Notes: a model not told the origin generated them from the letters alone. Counted from the first letter of the stretch, positions 35,783 to 44,459 are shown. The stretch: 64,000 nucleotides of DNA from Kineococcus endophyticus (GCF_040796495.1 NZ_JBFNQN010000018.1:35539-99538); one strand, 5' to 3'. Program-made: numbers and translations.

Positions 35783-37068
35783 ACGCCACCTACACCGCTG
35801 TGGCGGTCTCGACGACGGAAGCGACGGCACCTTCGGACAACGCAATCCTGGCCGTCAATGCCCGCGCCGCTGCCCTGCGGGCACGGGGTGTCGACGTGAT
35901 CAGCCTGGCGGCCGGGGAGCCGGACACCCCCACCGCGCCGTACATCACCGAAGCCGCCGCGCACGCTGCCCTGCACGGGAACCACCACTACGGTCCCGCC
36001 GCCGGTGAACCTGCGCTGCGCACCGCGATCGCCGCCCGCCTTCCCGCTCTTACCCCCGCGTTCACCGCTGGTGACGTTCAGCTCGCTCTGGGCACCAAGC
36101 ACGCCCTGTCCCTGGCGTTGCAGGCCGTCCTGGCACCGGGTGAGGAGGTCCTGCTCGCCGAGCCCGGCTGGCCCGGCCACGCAGGCGCCGTGCTGGCCAC
36201 TGGTGGCGTACCCGTCTCCGTGCCCGTCACCGCCGCCACCGGCTTCCTCGCCACCGCAGCGGACTTCGAAGCAGCCCGCTCCGAGCGGACCCGGGCTGTG
36301 GTGCTGGCCAGCCCGGCCAACCCCAGCGGCGCGGTGTACAGCGCCGAGCAGCTCACCGCCATCGCACACTGGGCACTCACCCACGGCGTGTGGGTGATCT
36401 CCGACGATGTCTACGAGCAGATCATCTACGGCGAGCCCGTCGCGCACGTGCTGGCCCTGGTGCCGCAGTTGCGTGAGCAGTGCCTGATCGTCAGCGGCGT
36501 GTCCAAGGCCTATGCGATGACCGGCTGGCGCATCGGGTGGCTCGCCGGGCCCGTGCAGCCGCTCACCGAGGCCCGCCAGCACATCTCCCGCACCATCACC
36601 CATGTTCCCAACATCACCCAGGCCGCAGCCCTAGCCGCACTCACTGGCGACCAGACTTCCGTGCGCGAGGCCCTGCAGCAGTACCGGCGCAATCGTGACC
36701 TGCTCACCGATGCGCTCAACGACATCGCGGGTGTGGAGTGCCCTGCACCCGCTGGGGGCATGTTCGTCTTCCCCGACGTCACTGCCCTTCTCCAAGACGG
36801 CCTCTGGGCCAGCACCGTCGAGCTGGCCGACTGGCTACTGGAGCACGCAGGCGTGGCGGTCGTGCCCGGTGAGGCCTTTCACGCCCCCGGCCACCTGCGG
36901 ATGTGCTTCGCCATCAGCCCAGCTGCTGCGGCCGCCGCCGCCCGGCGGCTGACCCGCCACCTGCCGCCGGTGAGCAGCCACACCACCCCGGTGGAGGCGG
37001 CAGTAGACGCGGCGGTGGCGACGGCAGTGACGGTGGCGAAGGCAGCGTCAGTGGAGGTGTCGCGATGA
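35779..37068 (+). CDS. Class I/II pyridoxal-phosphate aminotransferase (aspartate aminotransferase-like)
   Basis: A fold-type I aminotransferase of 429 residues. The landmarks are ISLAAGEPDTPTAPYI, HYGPAAGEPALRTAIA, ASPANPSG, ISDDVYEQIIYG and the Schiff-base lysine in SGVSKAYAMTGWRIGW. An alanine/valine-rich tail of about 40 residues follows the normal end. It should swap an amino group between an amino acid and a 2-oxo acid. In this operon it could supply or remove the 2-oxo acid handled by the RraA enzymes. Coupled starts (GTGA upstream, ATGA downstream) suggest equal expression of all four genes. Confidence 0.85.
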   Translation: MNATYTAVAVSTTEATAPSDNAILAVNARAAALRARGVDVISLAAGEPDTPTAPYITEAAAHAALHGNHHYGPAAGEPALRTAIAARLPALTPAFTAGDVQLALGTKHALSLALQAVLAPGEEVLLAEPGWPGHAGAVLATGGVPVSVPVTAATGFLATAADFEAARSERTRAVVLASPANPSGAVYSAEQLTAIAHWALTHGVWVISDDVYEQIIYGEPVAHVLALVPQLREQCLIVSGVSKAYAMTGWRIGWLAGPVQPLTEARQHISRTITHVPNITQAAALAALTGDQTSVREALQQYRRNRDLLTDALNDIAGVECPAPAGGMFVFPDVTALLQDGLWASTVELADWLLEHAGVAVVPGEAFHAPGHLRMCFAISPAAAAAAARRLTRHLPPVSSHTTPVEAAVDAAVATAVTVAKAASVEVSR

Positions 37069-37868
37069 GCAAGCGCCTAACCCGCATCTCCCTGCCGTTG
37101 ACCGTCGCCGGGGTGGACGTCGACCTCGCTGCGCTGCACCGGGAGGGCACCGGCACCCCGCTGGTGTTCCTGCACGGCTTCGGTGGCACCGCCCAGGACT
37201 ACGCCGACATCGTGCGCCACCCCCACCTCAGCGACCGCCCAGTGCTCGCCTACGACGCGCCTGGATGCGGCGTCAGCACCTGCAACGACCTGTCCGCTCT
37301 CAGCATCGAGTTCCTGCTGCAGGTCGCCCTCGCTGCCCTCGACGCAGCCGGCATCGACCGGTTCCACCTCATCGGCCACTCCATGGGTGGGCTGACCGGT
37401 CTGCTGCTGGCCGAACAGGAACACGCCCGCGTCGCGACGTTCACCGATATCGAGGGCAACCTCGCCCCCGAGGATTGCTTCCTGAGCCGGCAGATCGTCG
37501 CCCACCCCGACCAGGGTCCCAAGGACTTCATGGCCGGCTTCGCCGAGCGTGCCGCGCAGTCCGAGGAGCCCGGCAGCGCCCTGTACGCCACCAGCGTGCA
37601 GCACAAGGTCCACCCCGATGCGGTCGCGCCGATCTTCAACTCGTTGGTGCGCTTGTCCGACCACGGCGACCTGCTCGCCCGTTTCCTGGCGCTGTCGATG
37701 CCCCGCACCTTCGTCTACGGAGCGCACAACCGGCACCTGTCCTACCTGCCCCAGCTCGCGGCTGTCGGCCTCAGCTACGAGATCGGCGACAGCGGCCACT
37801 GGCCCATGTACAGCAACCTCCCCGCGCTCCGGACCTGCATCACAGACATGGTGGCTCTCCAGATCTGA
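37065..37868 (+). CDS. Alpha/beta hydrolase of the RraA operon
   Basis: A protein of 267 residues from ATG 37065, overlapping the aminotransferase stop. The oxyanion region is LVFLHGFGGTAQDY, the nucleophile elbow GHSMGG and the catalytic histidine GDSGHWPMYSN. The usual acidic residue after strand 6 is not obvious: TFVYGAHNRHL stands where an Asp or Glu is expected, so the acid may come from elsewhere. It probably cleaves an ester, amide or C-C bond of the operon's substrate. It is the last gene of the operon. Confidence 0.85.
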   Translation: MSKRLTRISLPLTVAGVDVDLAALHREGTGTPLVFLHGFGGTAQDYADIVRHPHLSDRPVLAYDAPGCGVSTCNDLSALSIEFLLQVALAALDAAGIDRFHLIGHSMGGLTGLLLAEQEHARVATFTDIEGNLAPEDCFLSRQIVAHPDQGPKDFMAGFAERAAQSEEPGSALYATSVQHKVHPDAVAPIFNSLVRLSDHGDLLARFLALSMPRTFVYGAHNRHLSYLPQLAAVGLSYEIGDSGHWPMYSNLPALRTCITDMVALQI

Positions 37869-37899
37869 GTGGGGACAATTCACCCACCGCCCCTTGTTG

Positions 37900-37913
37900 G
37901 GCTCTTCGGATCT
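37900..37913 (+). repeat. Solo IS-end-like motif GGCTCTTCGGATCT
   Basis: The 14-base motif is shared with 43860-43873 (minus strand) and 60565-60578 and resembles the terminal inverted repeat of ISL3-family elements. Here it lies 31 bases after the hydrolase gene with no transposase. Confidence 0.5.
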
Positions 37914-37946
37914 GACTGTGGCGTGACCACGACCGCGGGGTGAGTC

Positions 37947-39498
37947 TCAGCTGAGCTCGCTGACGGTGGTGGCGATCTGGTCAGCTGCGGACCGCAGTCG
38001 TTGTGGGGTGAGTCCTGCGTAGCCGAGGACCAGTCCCGGGTGGCCTGGCCGCACTCGGTGTCGGTTGAGGGGGTCGACCAGGACGCCCTGGCGGCCCAAG
38101 CGGTCGGTGAGTTCCACCTCGTCGAGGTCATACCCGTTCAGGTTCAGGACGAGGTGCAGGCCGGCGTCCAGGCCGCTGACGCGGGCGCCGGGCAGGGCCT
38201 TTCGCAAGGCTGCGACGAACTCGTCGCGCCGTCCGCGCTGGTGACGGCGGGTCAGGCGCAGGTGCCGTTCGTAGCTGCCGTCGGTGAGCATCTGCGCCAA
38301 CGCCAGCTGCGGCAGTAGCGGGCTGGCGATGTCGCTGGCGTGCTTGGCTTCCAGCAGTTCGTCGCGCAGCCAGGTCGGTGCCACGATCCAGCCCAGACGC
38401 AGCGCGGGGGCCAGGGTCTTGGAGACGCTGCCTGTGTGCAGCACCCGATCCGGGGCCGCAGCATGCACCGAAGCGACAGGGCTGCGGTCGTAGCGGTGTT
38501 CGGCGTCGTAGTCGTCCTCCACGATCAACCCGTCGTGCTCGCTGGCCCACTGCAGCAGCTTCTGGCGCCGTGACGCGCTGAGCGCGACTCCGGTCGGGTA
38601 CTGGTGGGCGGGAGTGAGCACGACCGCCGCGCGTACTGCGTGAGGTCTGCTGCTGGAGTTGGGTGGGTCGCGGTGGGCTGACGTGGGGGCAGGAGCGTGG
38701 CGAGCAGGTCGGTGCGCGCGCCGTGCTCGTCGACGGGGACCGGGACGGGGCGAAGGCCCCAGTAGGTGAGTTCGTCGCGGGCGCCGCGGCTGCCGGGGTC
38801 CTCGACCCCGATGCCGTCCAGCCCGCGCCGGCGCAGGACGTGAGCGGTCAGGGCCAGGGCTTGGGCAACTCCCGCCACGACGATGACGTCCTCGGGGGTG
38901 GTGCTGATGCCGCGGTGCACAGCCAGCCAGGAGACCAGCTGCTGTCGCAGCCCCAGGTCGCCGGCCGGCCCGCCGTAGCGCAGGACGCTGGCGTCGGCGG
39001 CGTGCAGGGCATTGCGCTCGGCGCGCAACCAGGGCGCGCGGGGGAAGCGGGTCAGGTCCGGGACGCCGGGGTCAGGTCCAGGATCGTCGGGGTGGTGTGC
39101 GCCGACGGCTGTCCTGCGGGCGACCTTGCTGATGACCTTGCTGGTGACCTTGCTGGTGACCCCGTCGGGGTTCGCGGAGCGGCCGTGCGGGATGAGGGGC
39201 CAGGTCGTGGATCGTGCGGGTGGGCCGATGGCCGACGGACGCGGGTGCCTGCTCGCGCTCGACCAGAGGTGAGACCTTCCTCGCCGAGGCGTTGATAGGC
39301 CTGCACCACCACGCCGCGGGCCCAGCCCAGGTCAGCGGCCAGGACGCGGGTGGCCGGTAGCGGCGCACCGTCAGGGACCTGCCCGGTGGTGATCGCCTCT
39401 CGCAGGCGAGCCGCCAGCCACATCGAGCGACCCCGGGCCGGGGCGCTGGCGGGGTCTAGCTGCAGGAAGTCGCTGCCAGATCCACGGGTCTGCTGCAT
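37947..39498 (-). pseudogene. MocR/PdxR-type GntR regulator, two frameshifts
   Basis: The N-terminal winged helix (MWLAARLREAITTGQVPDGA, then LPATRVLAADLGWARGVVVQ) begins at 39498. The aminotransferase-like part continues in a second frame from about 39065 (LRYGGPAGDLGLRQQLVSWL, then DVIVVAGVAQALALTAHVL). A third frame from about 38690 carries LTPAHQYPTGV, the PLP-lysine region TGSVSKTLAPALRLGW and the end at 37947. A one-base C insertion near 39070 and a second indel near 38660-38700 break the gene. The linker holds a four-copy 12-bp repeat. The regulator, and whatever it controlled, is probably lost. Confidence 0.75.
39122..39169. repeat. 12-bp minisatellite, four copies (GACCTTGCTGGT)
   Basis: Four tandem copies, the first ending GAT instead of GGT, in the domain linker of the MocR pseudogene, where they encode a four-residue repeat. 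Confidence 0.85.
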
Positions 39499-39516
39499 GA
39501 TCAGGTGACAGCTACG

Positions 39517-39975
39517 TCACGCGGTCAGGGCAACCGACGAGGTCATGATGGTCTCGTACTCGATAGGGGTCGACCGGCCCAACCCGCTCTGCCGACGGCG
39601 CCGGTGGTATATCCGCTCGATCCACGTCACGATCGCGATCCGCACCTCCTCCCGCCTAGGCCAGGACTGCCAGTCCAATACGTTGTTCTGTAGCAGTTCG
39701 AAGAAGCTTCCCGTCGTCGCGTTGTCCCCGGCCGCCCCGACGCGCCCCATGGAGCCAACCAGGCCATGACGGCCCAGCGCCCGGACGAATTCCTTGACCG
39801 AAATTGCGACCCGCGATCGGAGTGGATCACGCAGCCGGCCACGTCGACGTCCTCAATCTGGCGCCGAGCAATGGCATTGGACAGAGCTTCGACCTCCGGC
39901 GCAAGCTTCCAGGTCCGGTCAACGGTGGCCAACCTCAGTGCCCCCCGGCTCTTCATGGGTTTGCCCCTGATTCGG
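39517..39975 (-). pseudogene. IS3-family OrfB C-terminal remnant
   Basis: The minus strand encodes LSNAIARRQIEDVDVAGCVI, then HSDRGSQFRSR (second catalytic Asp), then in another frame RVGAAGDNATTGSFFELLQN (the Glu position is replaced by Gly/Ser), REEVRIAIVTWIERIYHRRR and PIEYETIM. This is the C-terminal half of an IS3-type OrfB. A frameshift near 39740 and the missing N-terminus make it inactive. Confidence 0.75.
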
Positions 39976-39985
39976 TTTGTGGTGC

Positions 39986-40828
39986 TCAGCTCAGGTGGGT
40001 AGCGAGCCGCTGAAGGTAGGCGTTGGTCCAGGCGGTGGCCTCTTCGAGGGTGGGGTGGACGTCCAGGCCGGTGGCGGCGTCGGTGTAGCGGCTGTCCCAC
40101 CCGGGTCCGGGGGTGACAGCGGCCGGGAGGGGGTGGTCGCGGCGGAAGGCGAACAGACGTTGCACTGCTTGGGCGACTTCGGGGTCGTCTGCGCCGGGGG
40201 CGAGTAGTTGCAGGTCGACGAGGTCGTGGGCGCGTTCACTGCCGGGTGCGGTGCAGGCGTGGATTTTCTGCGCGATCTGCAGGGCCGCTGGGAGCAGGCG
40301 GACTGGCCCGGGGGCGGGGAGGCCGAGGTCGGCGAAGAGGGTGGTGACGTCGTCGGCGAGGTGGTGTTCGAGGGGGCCGCCGAGGGCGTTGAGTTCGTCG
40401 TAGCCGATCTCCAGGGGCAGGCTGAGGAAGGCCTTGCCGTGGTAGCGCAGCTTGATGGTGAAGGGGCGCATGACGTAGCCGGTGGGCACCCCGGCGGGGA
40501 TAGGGGACACGCCGGGGATCACGCGACCGGTGAAGTTGCCCCAGCCGGTCTCCAACGCGGTGGCGAGCTCGGTGACGAAGACGTCGACGTCCTCGCGCAC
40601 GGCGGTGTCCAGATCTCGGCTGTCGCGAGTGAAGGCATCGCCCAAACGCAACTTCATCCCGGCACCACCCTTGATAGCCCCACCGGGCAGAAGCTGGGCG
40701 ACGACGATCTGGGCGATGGTGACCTGCAGGCGGCTGGTGGTCTGCGCCCGGGTACGGGCGGCGGTGGTGATGCGCCGCTGCAGGACCGAGAGGCTGCCGG
40801 GGTCAGCAGGGGAGGGGCGGGTGCTCAC
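39986..40828 (-). CDS. abiEii: AbiEii-type nucleotidyltransferase toxin
   Basis: A protein of 280 residues with the DUF1814/AbiEii nucleotidyltransferase core: GGAGMKLRLG (the KGGT-like phosphate loop), DSRDLDTAV (metal-binding Asp pair), then IKLRYHGKAFLSLPLEIGYD and QIAQKIHACTAPGSERAHDL with the conserved K and H/D of motif III/IV. AbiEii toxins transfer nucleotides, for example to tRNA acceptor ends in the related MenT toxins, and block growth. Its ATG overlaps the antitoxin stop (ATGA 40828-40825). An IS3 remnant abuts its 3' end but the coding region looks complete. Confidence 0.85.
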   Translation of the reverse strand: MSTRPSPADPGSLSVLQRRITTAARTRAQTTSRLQVTIAQIVVAQLLPGGAIKGGAGMKLRLGDAFTRDSRDLDTAVREDVDVFVTELATALETGWGNFTGRVIPGVSPIPAGVPTGYVMRPFTIKLRYHGKAFLSLPLEIGYDELNALGGPLEHHLADDVTTLFADLGLPAPGPVRLLPAALQIAQKIHACTAPGSERAHDLVDLQLLAPGADDPEVAQAVQRLFAFRRDHPLPAAVTPGPGWDSRYTDAATGLDVHPTLEEATAWTNAYLQRLATHLS

Positions 40829-41586
40829 AGGGTGACCTCGGTGCTGGTCGCTGTCGGACGTTCGGCCGGAGTTCTGGTCGTGGTTCTGGTCGTGGTTCTG
40901 GTCGTGGTCCCGGTCGTGGTTACGCCTGTGGAACCGGCGGTGACGGCGGCGCTGGTCGCAGCAGTTGTACCGGCAAGAACCCCGCCGCTTCTCCTCCGAC
41001 CCGACTGCTTACCCTCTGCGCCCCGATAACCCTGCTCGTCCTGACCACCCCGATCTGCACCCAGCTCAGCCAGCAGCCGTGCAGCGCTGTCCTGATCAAT
41101 CAGGCGGCGTTCGCGGGCGTCGTGGACGGCCTGGGTGAGGCGGTCGGTCATGACGTGGTCGCGACAGGCGCGTAGGGCAGCGGGGATGGTCATGGCCGGG
41201 ACGCCGTCGATGTCCGTGACCTCCTCCGGGCTCAGGTGGCGGCGGATGAGGTGAATGGTGGGGGGCAGGGTGGCGCGGATGCGGTCGGGGGTGGCCACAG
41301 TGATACGACGGGGGTTGACCAGGGCGAGGTCGTGCAGGGCCAGGACAGCGTCGTCGGCGATGACGGCGTGCGGGCCGGCGAGGGCGACCGCTTCGGCGTA
41401 CTCGCTCAGCGGGGTGGGGGGGACCTCGGTCATGCGGTAGATGCCATGGCCGAGGCGTTCAAGGGCGCCGCGGTGGGCGAGCTTGCGCAGCTCTACTGCG
41501 GGCACGCCGAGGCGGTCGGCGTCGGGGATGGTGATGACGCCGTGGGTGTCGAAGGCGCGCCAGCGCAGGGTCTGCCGGTAGCTCAT
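40825..41586 (-). CDS. abiEi: AbiEi-type antitoxin and autoregulator
   Basis: A protein of 253 residues. The N-terminal winged helix (FDTHGVITIPDADRLGVPAV, then ELRKLAHRGALERLGHGIYR) and the following domain (YAEAVALAGPHAVIADDAVL, then IHLIRRHLSPEEVTDIDG) match AbiEi antitoxins, which repress the operon and neutralise AbiEii in a type IV system. The C-terminal 60 residues are low complexity, with a 12-bp repeat encoding TTTR units; they are not typical of the family and may be a recent expansion. An inverted repeat at 41637-41654 is a candidate operator. Confidence 0.85.
   Translation of the reverse strand: MSYRQTLRWRAFDTHGVITIPDADRLGVPAVELRKLAHRGALERLGHGIYRMTEVPPTPLSEYAEAVALAGPHAVIADDAVLALHDLALVNPRRITVATPDRIRATLPPTIHLIRRHLSPEEVTDIDGVPAMTIPAALRACRDHVMTDRLTQAVHDARERRLIDQDSAARLLAELGADRGGQDEQGYRGAEGKQSGRRRSGGVLAGTTAATSAAVTAGSTGVTTTGTTTRTTTRTTTRTPAERPTATSTEVTL
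40871..40930. repeat. 12-bp minisatellite, about five copies (GTTCTGGTCGTG)
   Basis: Three identical copies and two degenerate ones, in frame within the antitoxin C-terminus, encoding TTTR units. Confidence 0.9.
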
Positions 41587-41636
41587 GCTGTCGCACCCCC
41601 ACCCGCGGCTCTCACAAGACAGTTTGATGGCGTAAG

Positions 41637-41654
41637 CGTACCACTTCCAGTACG
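41637..41654 (-). promoter_or_regulatory. Candidate AbiEi operator CGTAC-N8-GTACG
   Basis: Five-base inverted arms separated by eight bases lie 51 bases upstream of the antitoxin start. AbiEi proteins are known to bind inverted repeats in their own promoters. Confidence 0.4.
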
Positions 41655-41709
41655 TATGAGACGGAAAGGTAGCTACCCTGGGTCACGCCGCGAGCCCGGG
41701 TGTACACCG

Positions 41710-42582
41710 GTGACGCCATCGTGTCCGACTCCGTCGACGAGCCCGGCAACGTCATGGCCGCGGGGTACGGACGATGGTGCACACCCGGTCCTGCAGCAAC
41801 GCCTGCGAGACGTCACCGCGGACCCTCTCGCTCCTGAGGAACAATGGCAGTGGGCCGACGATCAGAGCCCGCGCGTCCGCGAGGGCCTCGCTCAGCGCGG
41901 CGACCTCACCCAGCCCGTCGCCGAACACCTGGCCCATGACCGCTCCGCAGCCGTCCGCCGCGCACTGGCGGCCAACACCGCCTGCCCTGAAGCCGTCCTC
42001 CTGGGCCTCCTCGAGGACCGAACCTGGGCTGTGCGCAACGAGGCCGCCACCAACACGGCCGCCACGGCGCGAGTACACGAAGCAGCCCTCAACGATGCGC
42101 CCAACGACGTGGGCCGCAACGTCGCGCAGCTAGGAGATCGACTTTCCGCGGCGACTGTCCAACTGATCCTCGGCCACCCCGCGGTCGTGCTGAGAGCCGA
42201 CCTCGCCGAGACGACCGTGGAGCCCATCGTTCTGATGCAGCTAGCCTCAGACCCCAGCCCCCGGGTGCGAGCATCGGCAGCCGCGAACGCCGGCACCGCG
42301 CGATTCTTCCGGAAGGAGGCGCTCTCACCCGTCACCGCTGCCTTGTTGGAGCAGCTCTGTCAGGACCCTCGCTCAGAGGTCAGAAGCGTCGTCGCCAAGT
42401 CCTCCGACCTGCCCACAGACCTCGTCAGGCGCCTGGCCCAAGACTCCTCAGCCGTCGTCCGGTGGTGGACGCTGGTGCACCACCCCGACGATGAGGTCAT
42501 CGCCCGGCAACTGCTCGACGACAGCGATCCCACCAACGCCGCTCAGGCGGCCGCGAACCTCAGAGCGCTCGGTAGGAGCTGA
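41710..42582 (+). CDS. Leucine-rich-repeat-variant/HEAT-like repeat protein
   Basis: About 290 residues from GTG 41710; the first 25 residues look odd and the real start may be later. From residue about 40 the protein is built of helical repeats of 24-30 residues with a 'HPD..VR..LA.N' flavour: SPRVREGLAQRGDLTQPVAE, then DRSAAVRRALAANTACPEAV, TWAVRNEAATNTAATARVHE and SEVRSVVAKSSDLPTDLVRR. This is the leucine-rich repeat variant pattern known from bacterial proteins of unclear function. It is a likely protein-binding scaffold. Confidence 0.65.
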   Translation: MTPSCPTPSTSPATSWPRGTDDGAHPVLQQRLRDVTADPLAPEEQWQWADDQSPRVREGLAQRGDLTQPVAEHLAHDRSAAVRRALAANTACPEAVLLGLLEDRTWAVRNEAATNTAATARVHEAALNDAPNDVGRNVAQLGDRLSAATVQLILGHPAVVLRADLAETTVEPIVLMQLASDPSPRVRASAAANAGTARFFRKEALSPVTAALLEQLCQDPRSEVRSVVAKSSDLPTDLVRRLAQDSSAVVRWWTLVHHPDDEVIARQLLDDSDPTNAAQAAANLRALGRS

Positions 42583-42675
42583 GTCCCATCGCTGAGTGAG
42601 CGCCAACTCACCACCGCACGGTCATCCCGCCGTCCGCGCGCTCGGCGACCTCGCGGTCTTGTCTAGCAGCAGCCA

Positions 42676-42987
42676 TCACCGGTCGTCGCGCGGCCCTCCA
42701 CCAGAACGAACGTTGTGCAGCAAGATCACCAGCAGGAAGGGAACGTAGGCGGCCAGCACTCCGAACACCCACGACGTTGCCTGCGTCTGGGACAGTCCCT
42801 TCTCGCGGGTATAGGCCGTCACCATCGCCATGACCAGAAGCAGGGCCTGGGTCCAGGCGTAGCCGGGGGGCCGGGTGAAAGCGCCGCTGAAGATCGGCAT
42901 CTTGCCGGGTGCATTGGCGCGAACCAGTCGTGCGCCCACCCAGATCGACAGGCCTACCGTCAGCGCGAGGGGCAGTAGCCAGATCAC
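42676..42987 (-). CDS. Small membrane protein
   Basis: A protein of 103 residues from GTG 42987, preceded by GAGGTTGGACCT. Three membrane helices are likely (WLLPLALTVGLSIWVGARLV, WTQALLLVMAMVTAYTREKG, WVFGVLAAYVPFLLVILLHN). A longer open frame upstream runs through the repeat array and the opposite strand of the YkgJ gene and is rejected. Dispersed repeat copies lie on both sides. Function is unknown. Confidence 0.55.
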   Translation of the reverse strand: MIWLLPLALTVGLSIWVGARLVRANAPGKMPIFSGAFTRPPGYAWTQALLLVMAMVTAYTREKGLSQTQATSWVFGVLAAYVPFLLVILLHNVRSGGGPRDDR

Positions 42988-43035
42988 AGGTCCAACCTCG
43001 CAGACAACGCGCCCTGGTCGGGGCCCCTTGCGGAC

Positions 43036-43165
43036 TTCACGGTCATCCCGCGGTGCGCGCAGCGCACGGTCATCCCGCGGTGCGCGCAGCGCACGGTCAT
43101 CCCGCGGTGCGCGCAGCGCACGGTCATCCCGCGGTGCGCGCAGCGCACGGTCATCCCGCGGTGCG
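43036..43165 (-). repeat. 27-bp tandem array, five copies of the dispersed repeat
   Basis: GGTCATCCCGCGGTGCGCGC recurs with exact 27-base spacing at 43041, 43068, 43095, 43122 and 43149; the first and last units are partly diverged at their outer edges. The unit is the dispersed element (read on the minus strand, CGCGGGATGACCGTGCGC), with GCGCAC/GTGCGC arms. It lies between the divergent membrane-protein and YkgJ genes. Confidence 0.95.
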
Positions 43166-43276
43166 GGAACTGTCACCTGCCCCAAAATCGACCCAAAGCG
43201 GGACCCCGCGAAGTCGCGGCCAGCAGCTGCCGTCCGCGCGGCCCGGAGCGGTGAAGGCGGACCCGATGATGGGTGC

Positions 43277-43822
43277 GTGAGTCCCCGCCGTCCATCGCCT
43301 GGCCATCGCGAGCTCGAGGCGGCCATTGAGGAGCTGGAGGAGCTGTACGCCCAGCTGCCGGCGCTGTCCTGCCTGGGCCTGTGCGAGGCCTCCTGCGGTG
43401 AGCACATCGACGCCTCCACCGCCGAACGGCGCCGCCTGCTGGACGCCGGCGTCGACCTCGACGCCCCCACACCCGACGGAGCGTGTCCGGCACTGACGCG
43501 GACGTTCGGGACGGGGCGGTGCAGCGTGCACGCCATCCGCCCCACCATCTGTCGGCTGTGGGGTGCGACGGCCTCGATGCCCTGCTTACACGGCTGCCGA
43601 CCTGAGGGCGGTCTGGTCGACGATGCGACCGCGATGCGGTGGATGATCACCAGCCTGCAGATCGGTGGGCACGGTGACCACCTCGACGACCCAGCCGTGC
43701 GCGAGCTACTCGAGCTGGCCCTGACCGACCCGCTAGCCGCGGGCCTGTTCAGCCGGTTCCTGCGCGGGGATCGCAGCGTCATCGGGCAGCTGTACGAGCG
43801 GATGGTCGCGCTGCGGGTCTGA
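43277..43822 (+). CDS. YkgJ-like cysteine-cluster protein (copy 1)
   Basis: A protein of 181 residues from GTG 43277. Cysteines are arranged CLGLCEASCG, GACPAL, GRCSVHAIRPTICRLWG and MPCLHGC, as in the YkgJ family ('putative zinc- or iron-chelating domain'). The ligands could hold a metal or Fe-S cluster; the function of the family is not established. A paralogue with about 75-80% identity in the core lies at 49431-50036 in the same direction, and a broken third copy at 60565-60864. The stretch following this gene up to 43873 is shared with the third copy. Confidence 0.75.
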   Translation: MSPRRPSPGHRELEAAIEELEELYAQLPALSCLGLCEASCGEHIDASTAERRRLLDAGVDLDAPTPDGACPALTRTFGTGRCSVHAIRPTICRLWGATASMPCLHGCRPEGGLVDDATAMRWMITSLQIGGHGDHLDDPAVRELLELALTDPLAAGLFSRFLRGDRSVIGQLYERMVALRV

Positions 43823-43848
43823 CCCCTGGGTAGGAGGTCAGCACGTCC

Positions 43849-44391
43849 TCACCACCCGCAGATCCGAAGAGCCGTCATAGGGTTGGCGGTGACGTCGAGG
43901 AGGCGCGTCGGAACTCCATGGTGCTGAAGCACGGCCAGCATGTGCATGTCGGTAGCGGAGGCCCCAAGGTCGCGGCCCAGTCCCCACCTCCGAGCCTCTT
44001 CCAGGATTTTGAGCTCTCGTGCTCGAAGTGTCTCTTCCGTTACCTCTCCCGAGGCTTCGACCTGCCGAATCAAGGATGAGGTGAGAGGCCACGCTGCATC
44101 ATTCTGGCCACGCCAGGCGTAGGTTCGATCACTCGACAGGAGTGCAATATGGCTGATGAGCCTGAAAAGTTCTTCTGGTGTTGATATTCTGATTCCCCAG
44201 CCATGCGCTTCCCAGTCCACGCGTTGCATCGCCATGATCGGATCGTAGGGGTAGAACGGACCGGTGGTGGGTGAATTGGATATGTCACTGGCGGATCGGA
44301 GGGCTGTGAGTCCCGTGCAGCACCTGGCACCACTTGCCAGGTTCGCGCTGGCCAGAGCGCCGCAGGTGGGACAGGCCAGCGGCGTGATCAA
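43849..44391 (-). pseudogene. FRG-domain gene, truncated at its C-terminus
   Basis: Residues from about 55 on carry the FRG domain named after its Phe-Arg-Gly motif: TYAWRGQNDAAWPLTSSLIR, then MLAVLQHHGVPTRLLDVTAN. FRG proteins are often found in defence islands and prophages. The N-terminal 50 residues include a CPTCG pair; an alternative start is ATG 44235. The frame ends shortly after NPMTAL, exactly where the GGCTCTTCGGATCT motif begins, so the rest of the domain was cut off by an element end. It lies divergent from the EcsC gene. Confidence 0.7.
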
Positions 44392-44459
44392 ACCGGCACG
44401 GCTCCGGGTGACTTCTGTAGTGTCAGGAAGAGCGTACTTCTTTTGGAAGGGAACTCCCG

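Noticed and set aside
41236..41709. N-terminal extension of the repeat protein at 41710-42582
   Set aside because: It is the antisense of the AbiEi gene and has no helical repeat pattern.
43036..43165. CRISPR array
   Set aside because: The 27-base units follow each other without unique spacers, and no cas gene is present.
42988..43782. Long minus-strand reading frame extending the small membrane protein to 368 residues
   Set aside because: The extension reads through the tandem array (repeating DDRALRAPR) and the antisense of the YkgJ gene; the membrane part alone is protein-like.
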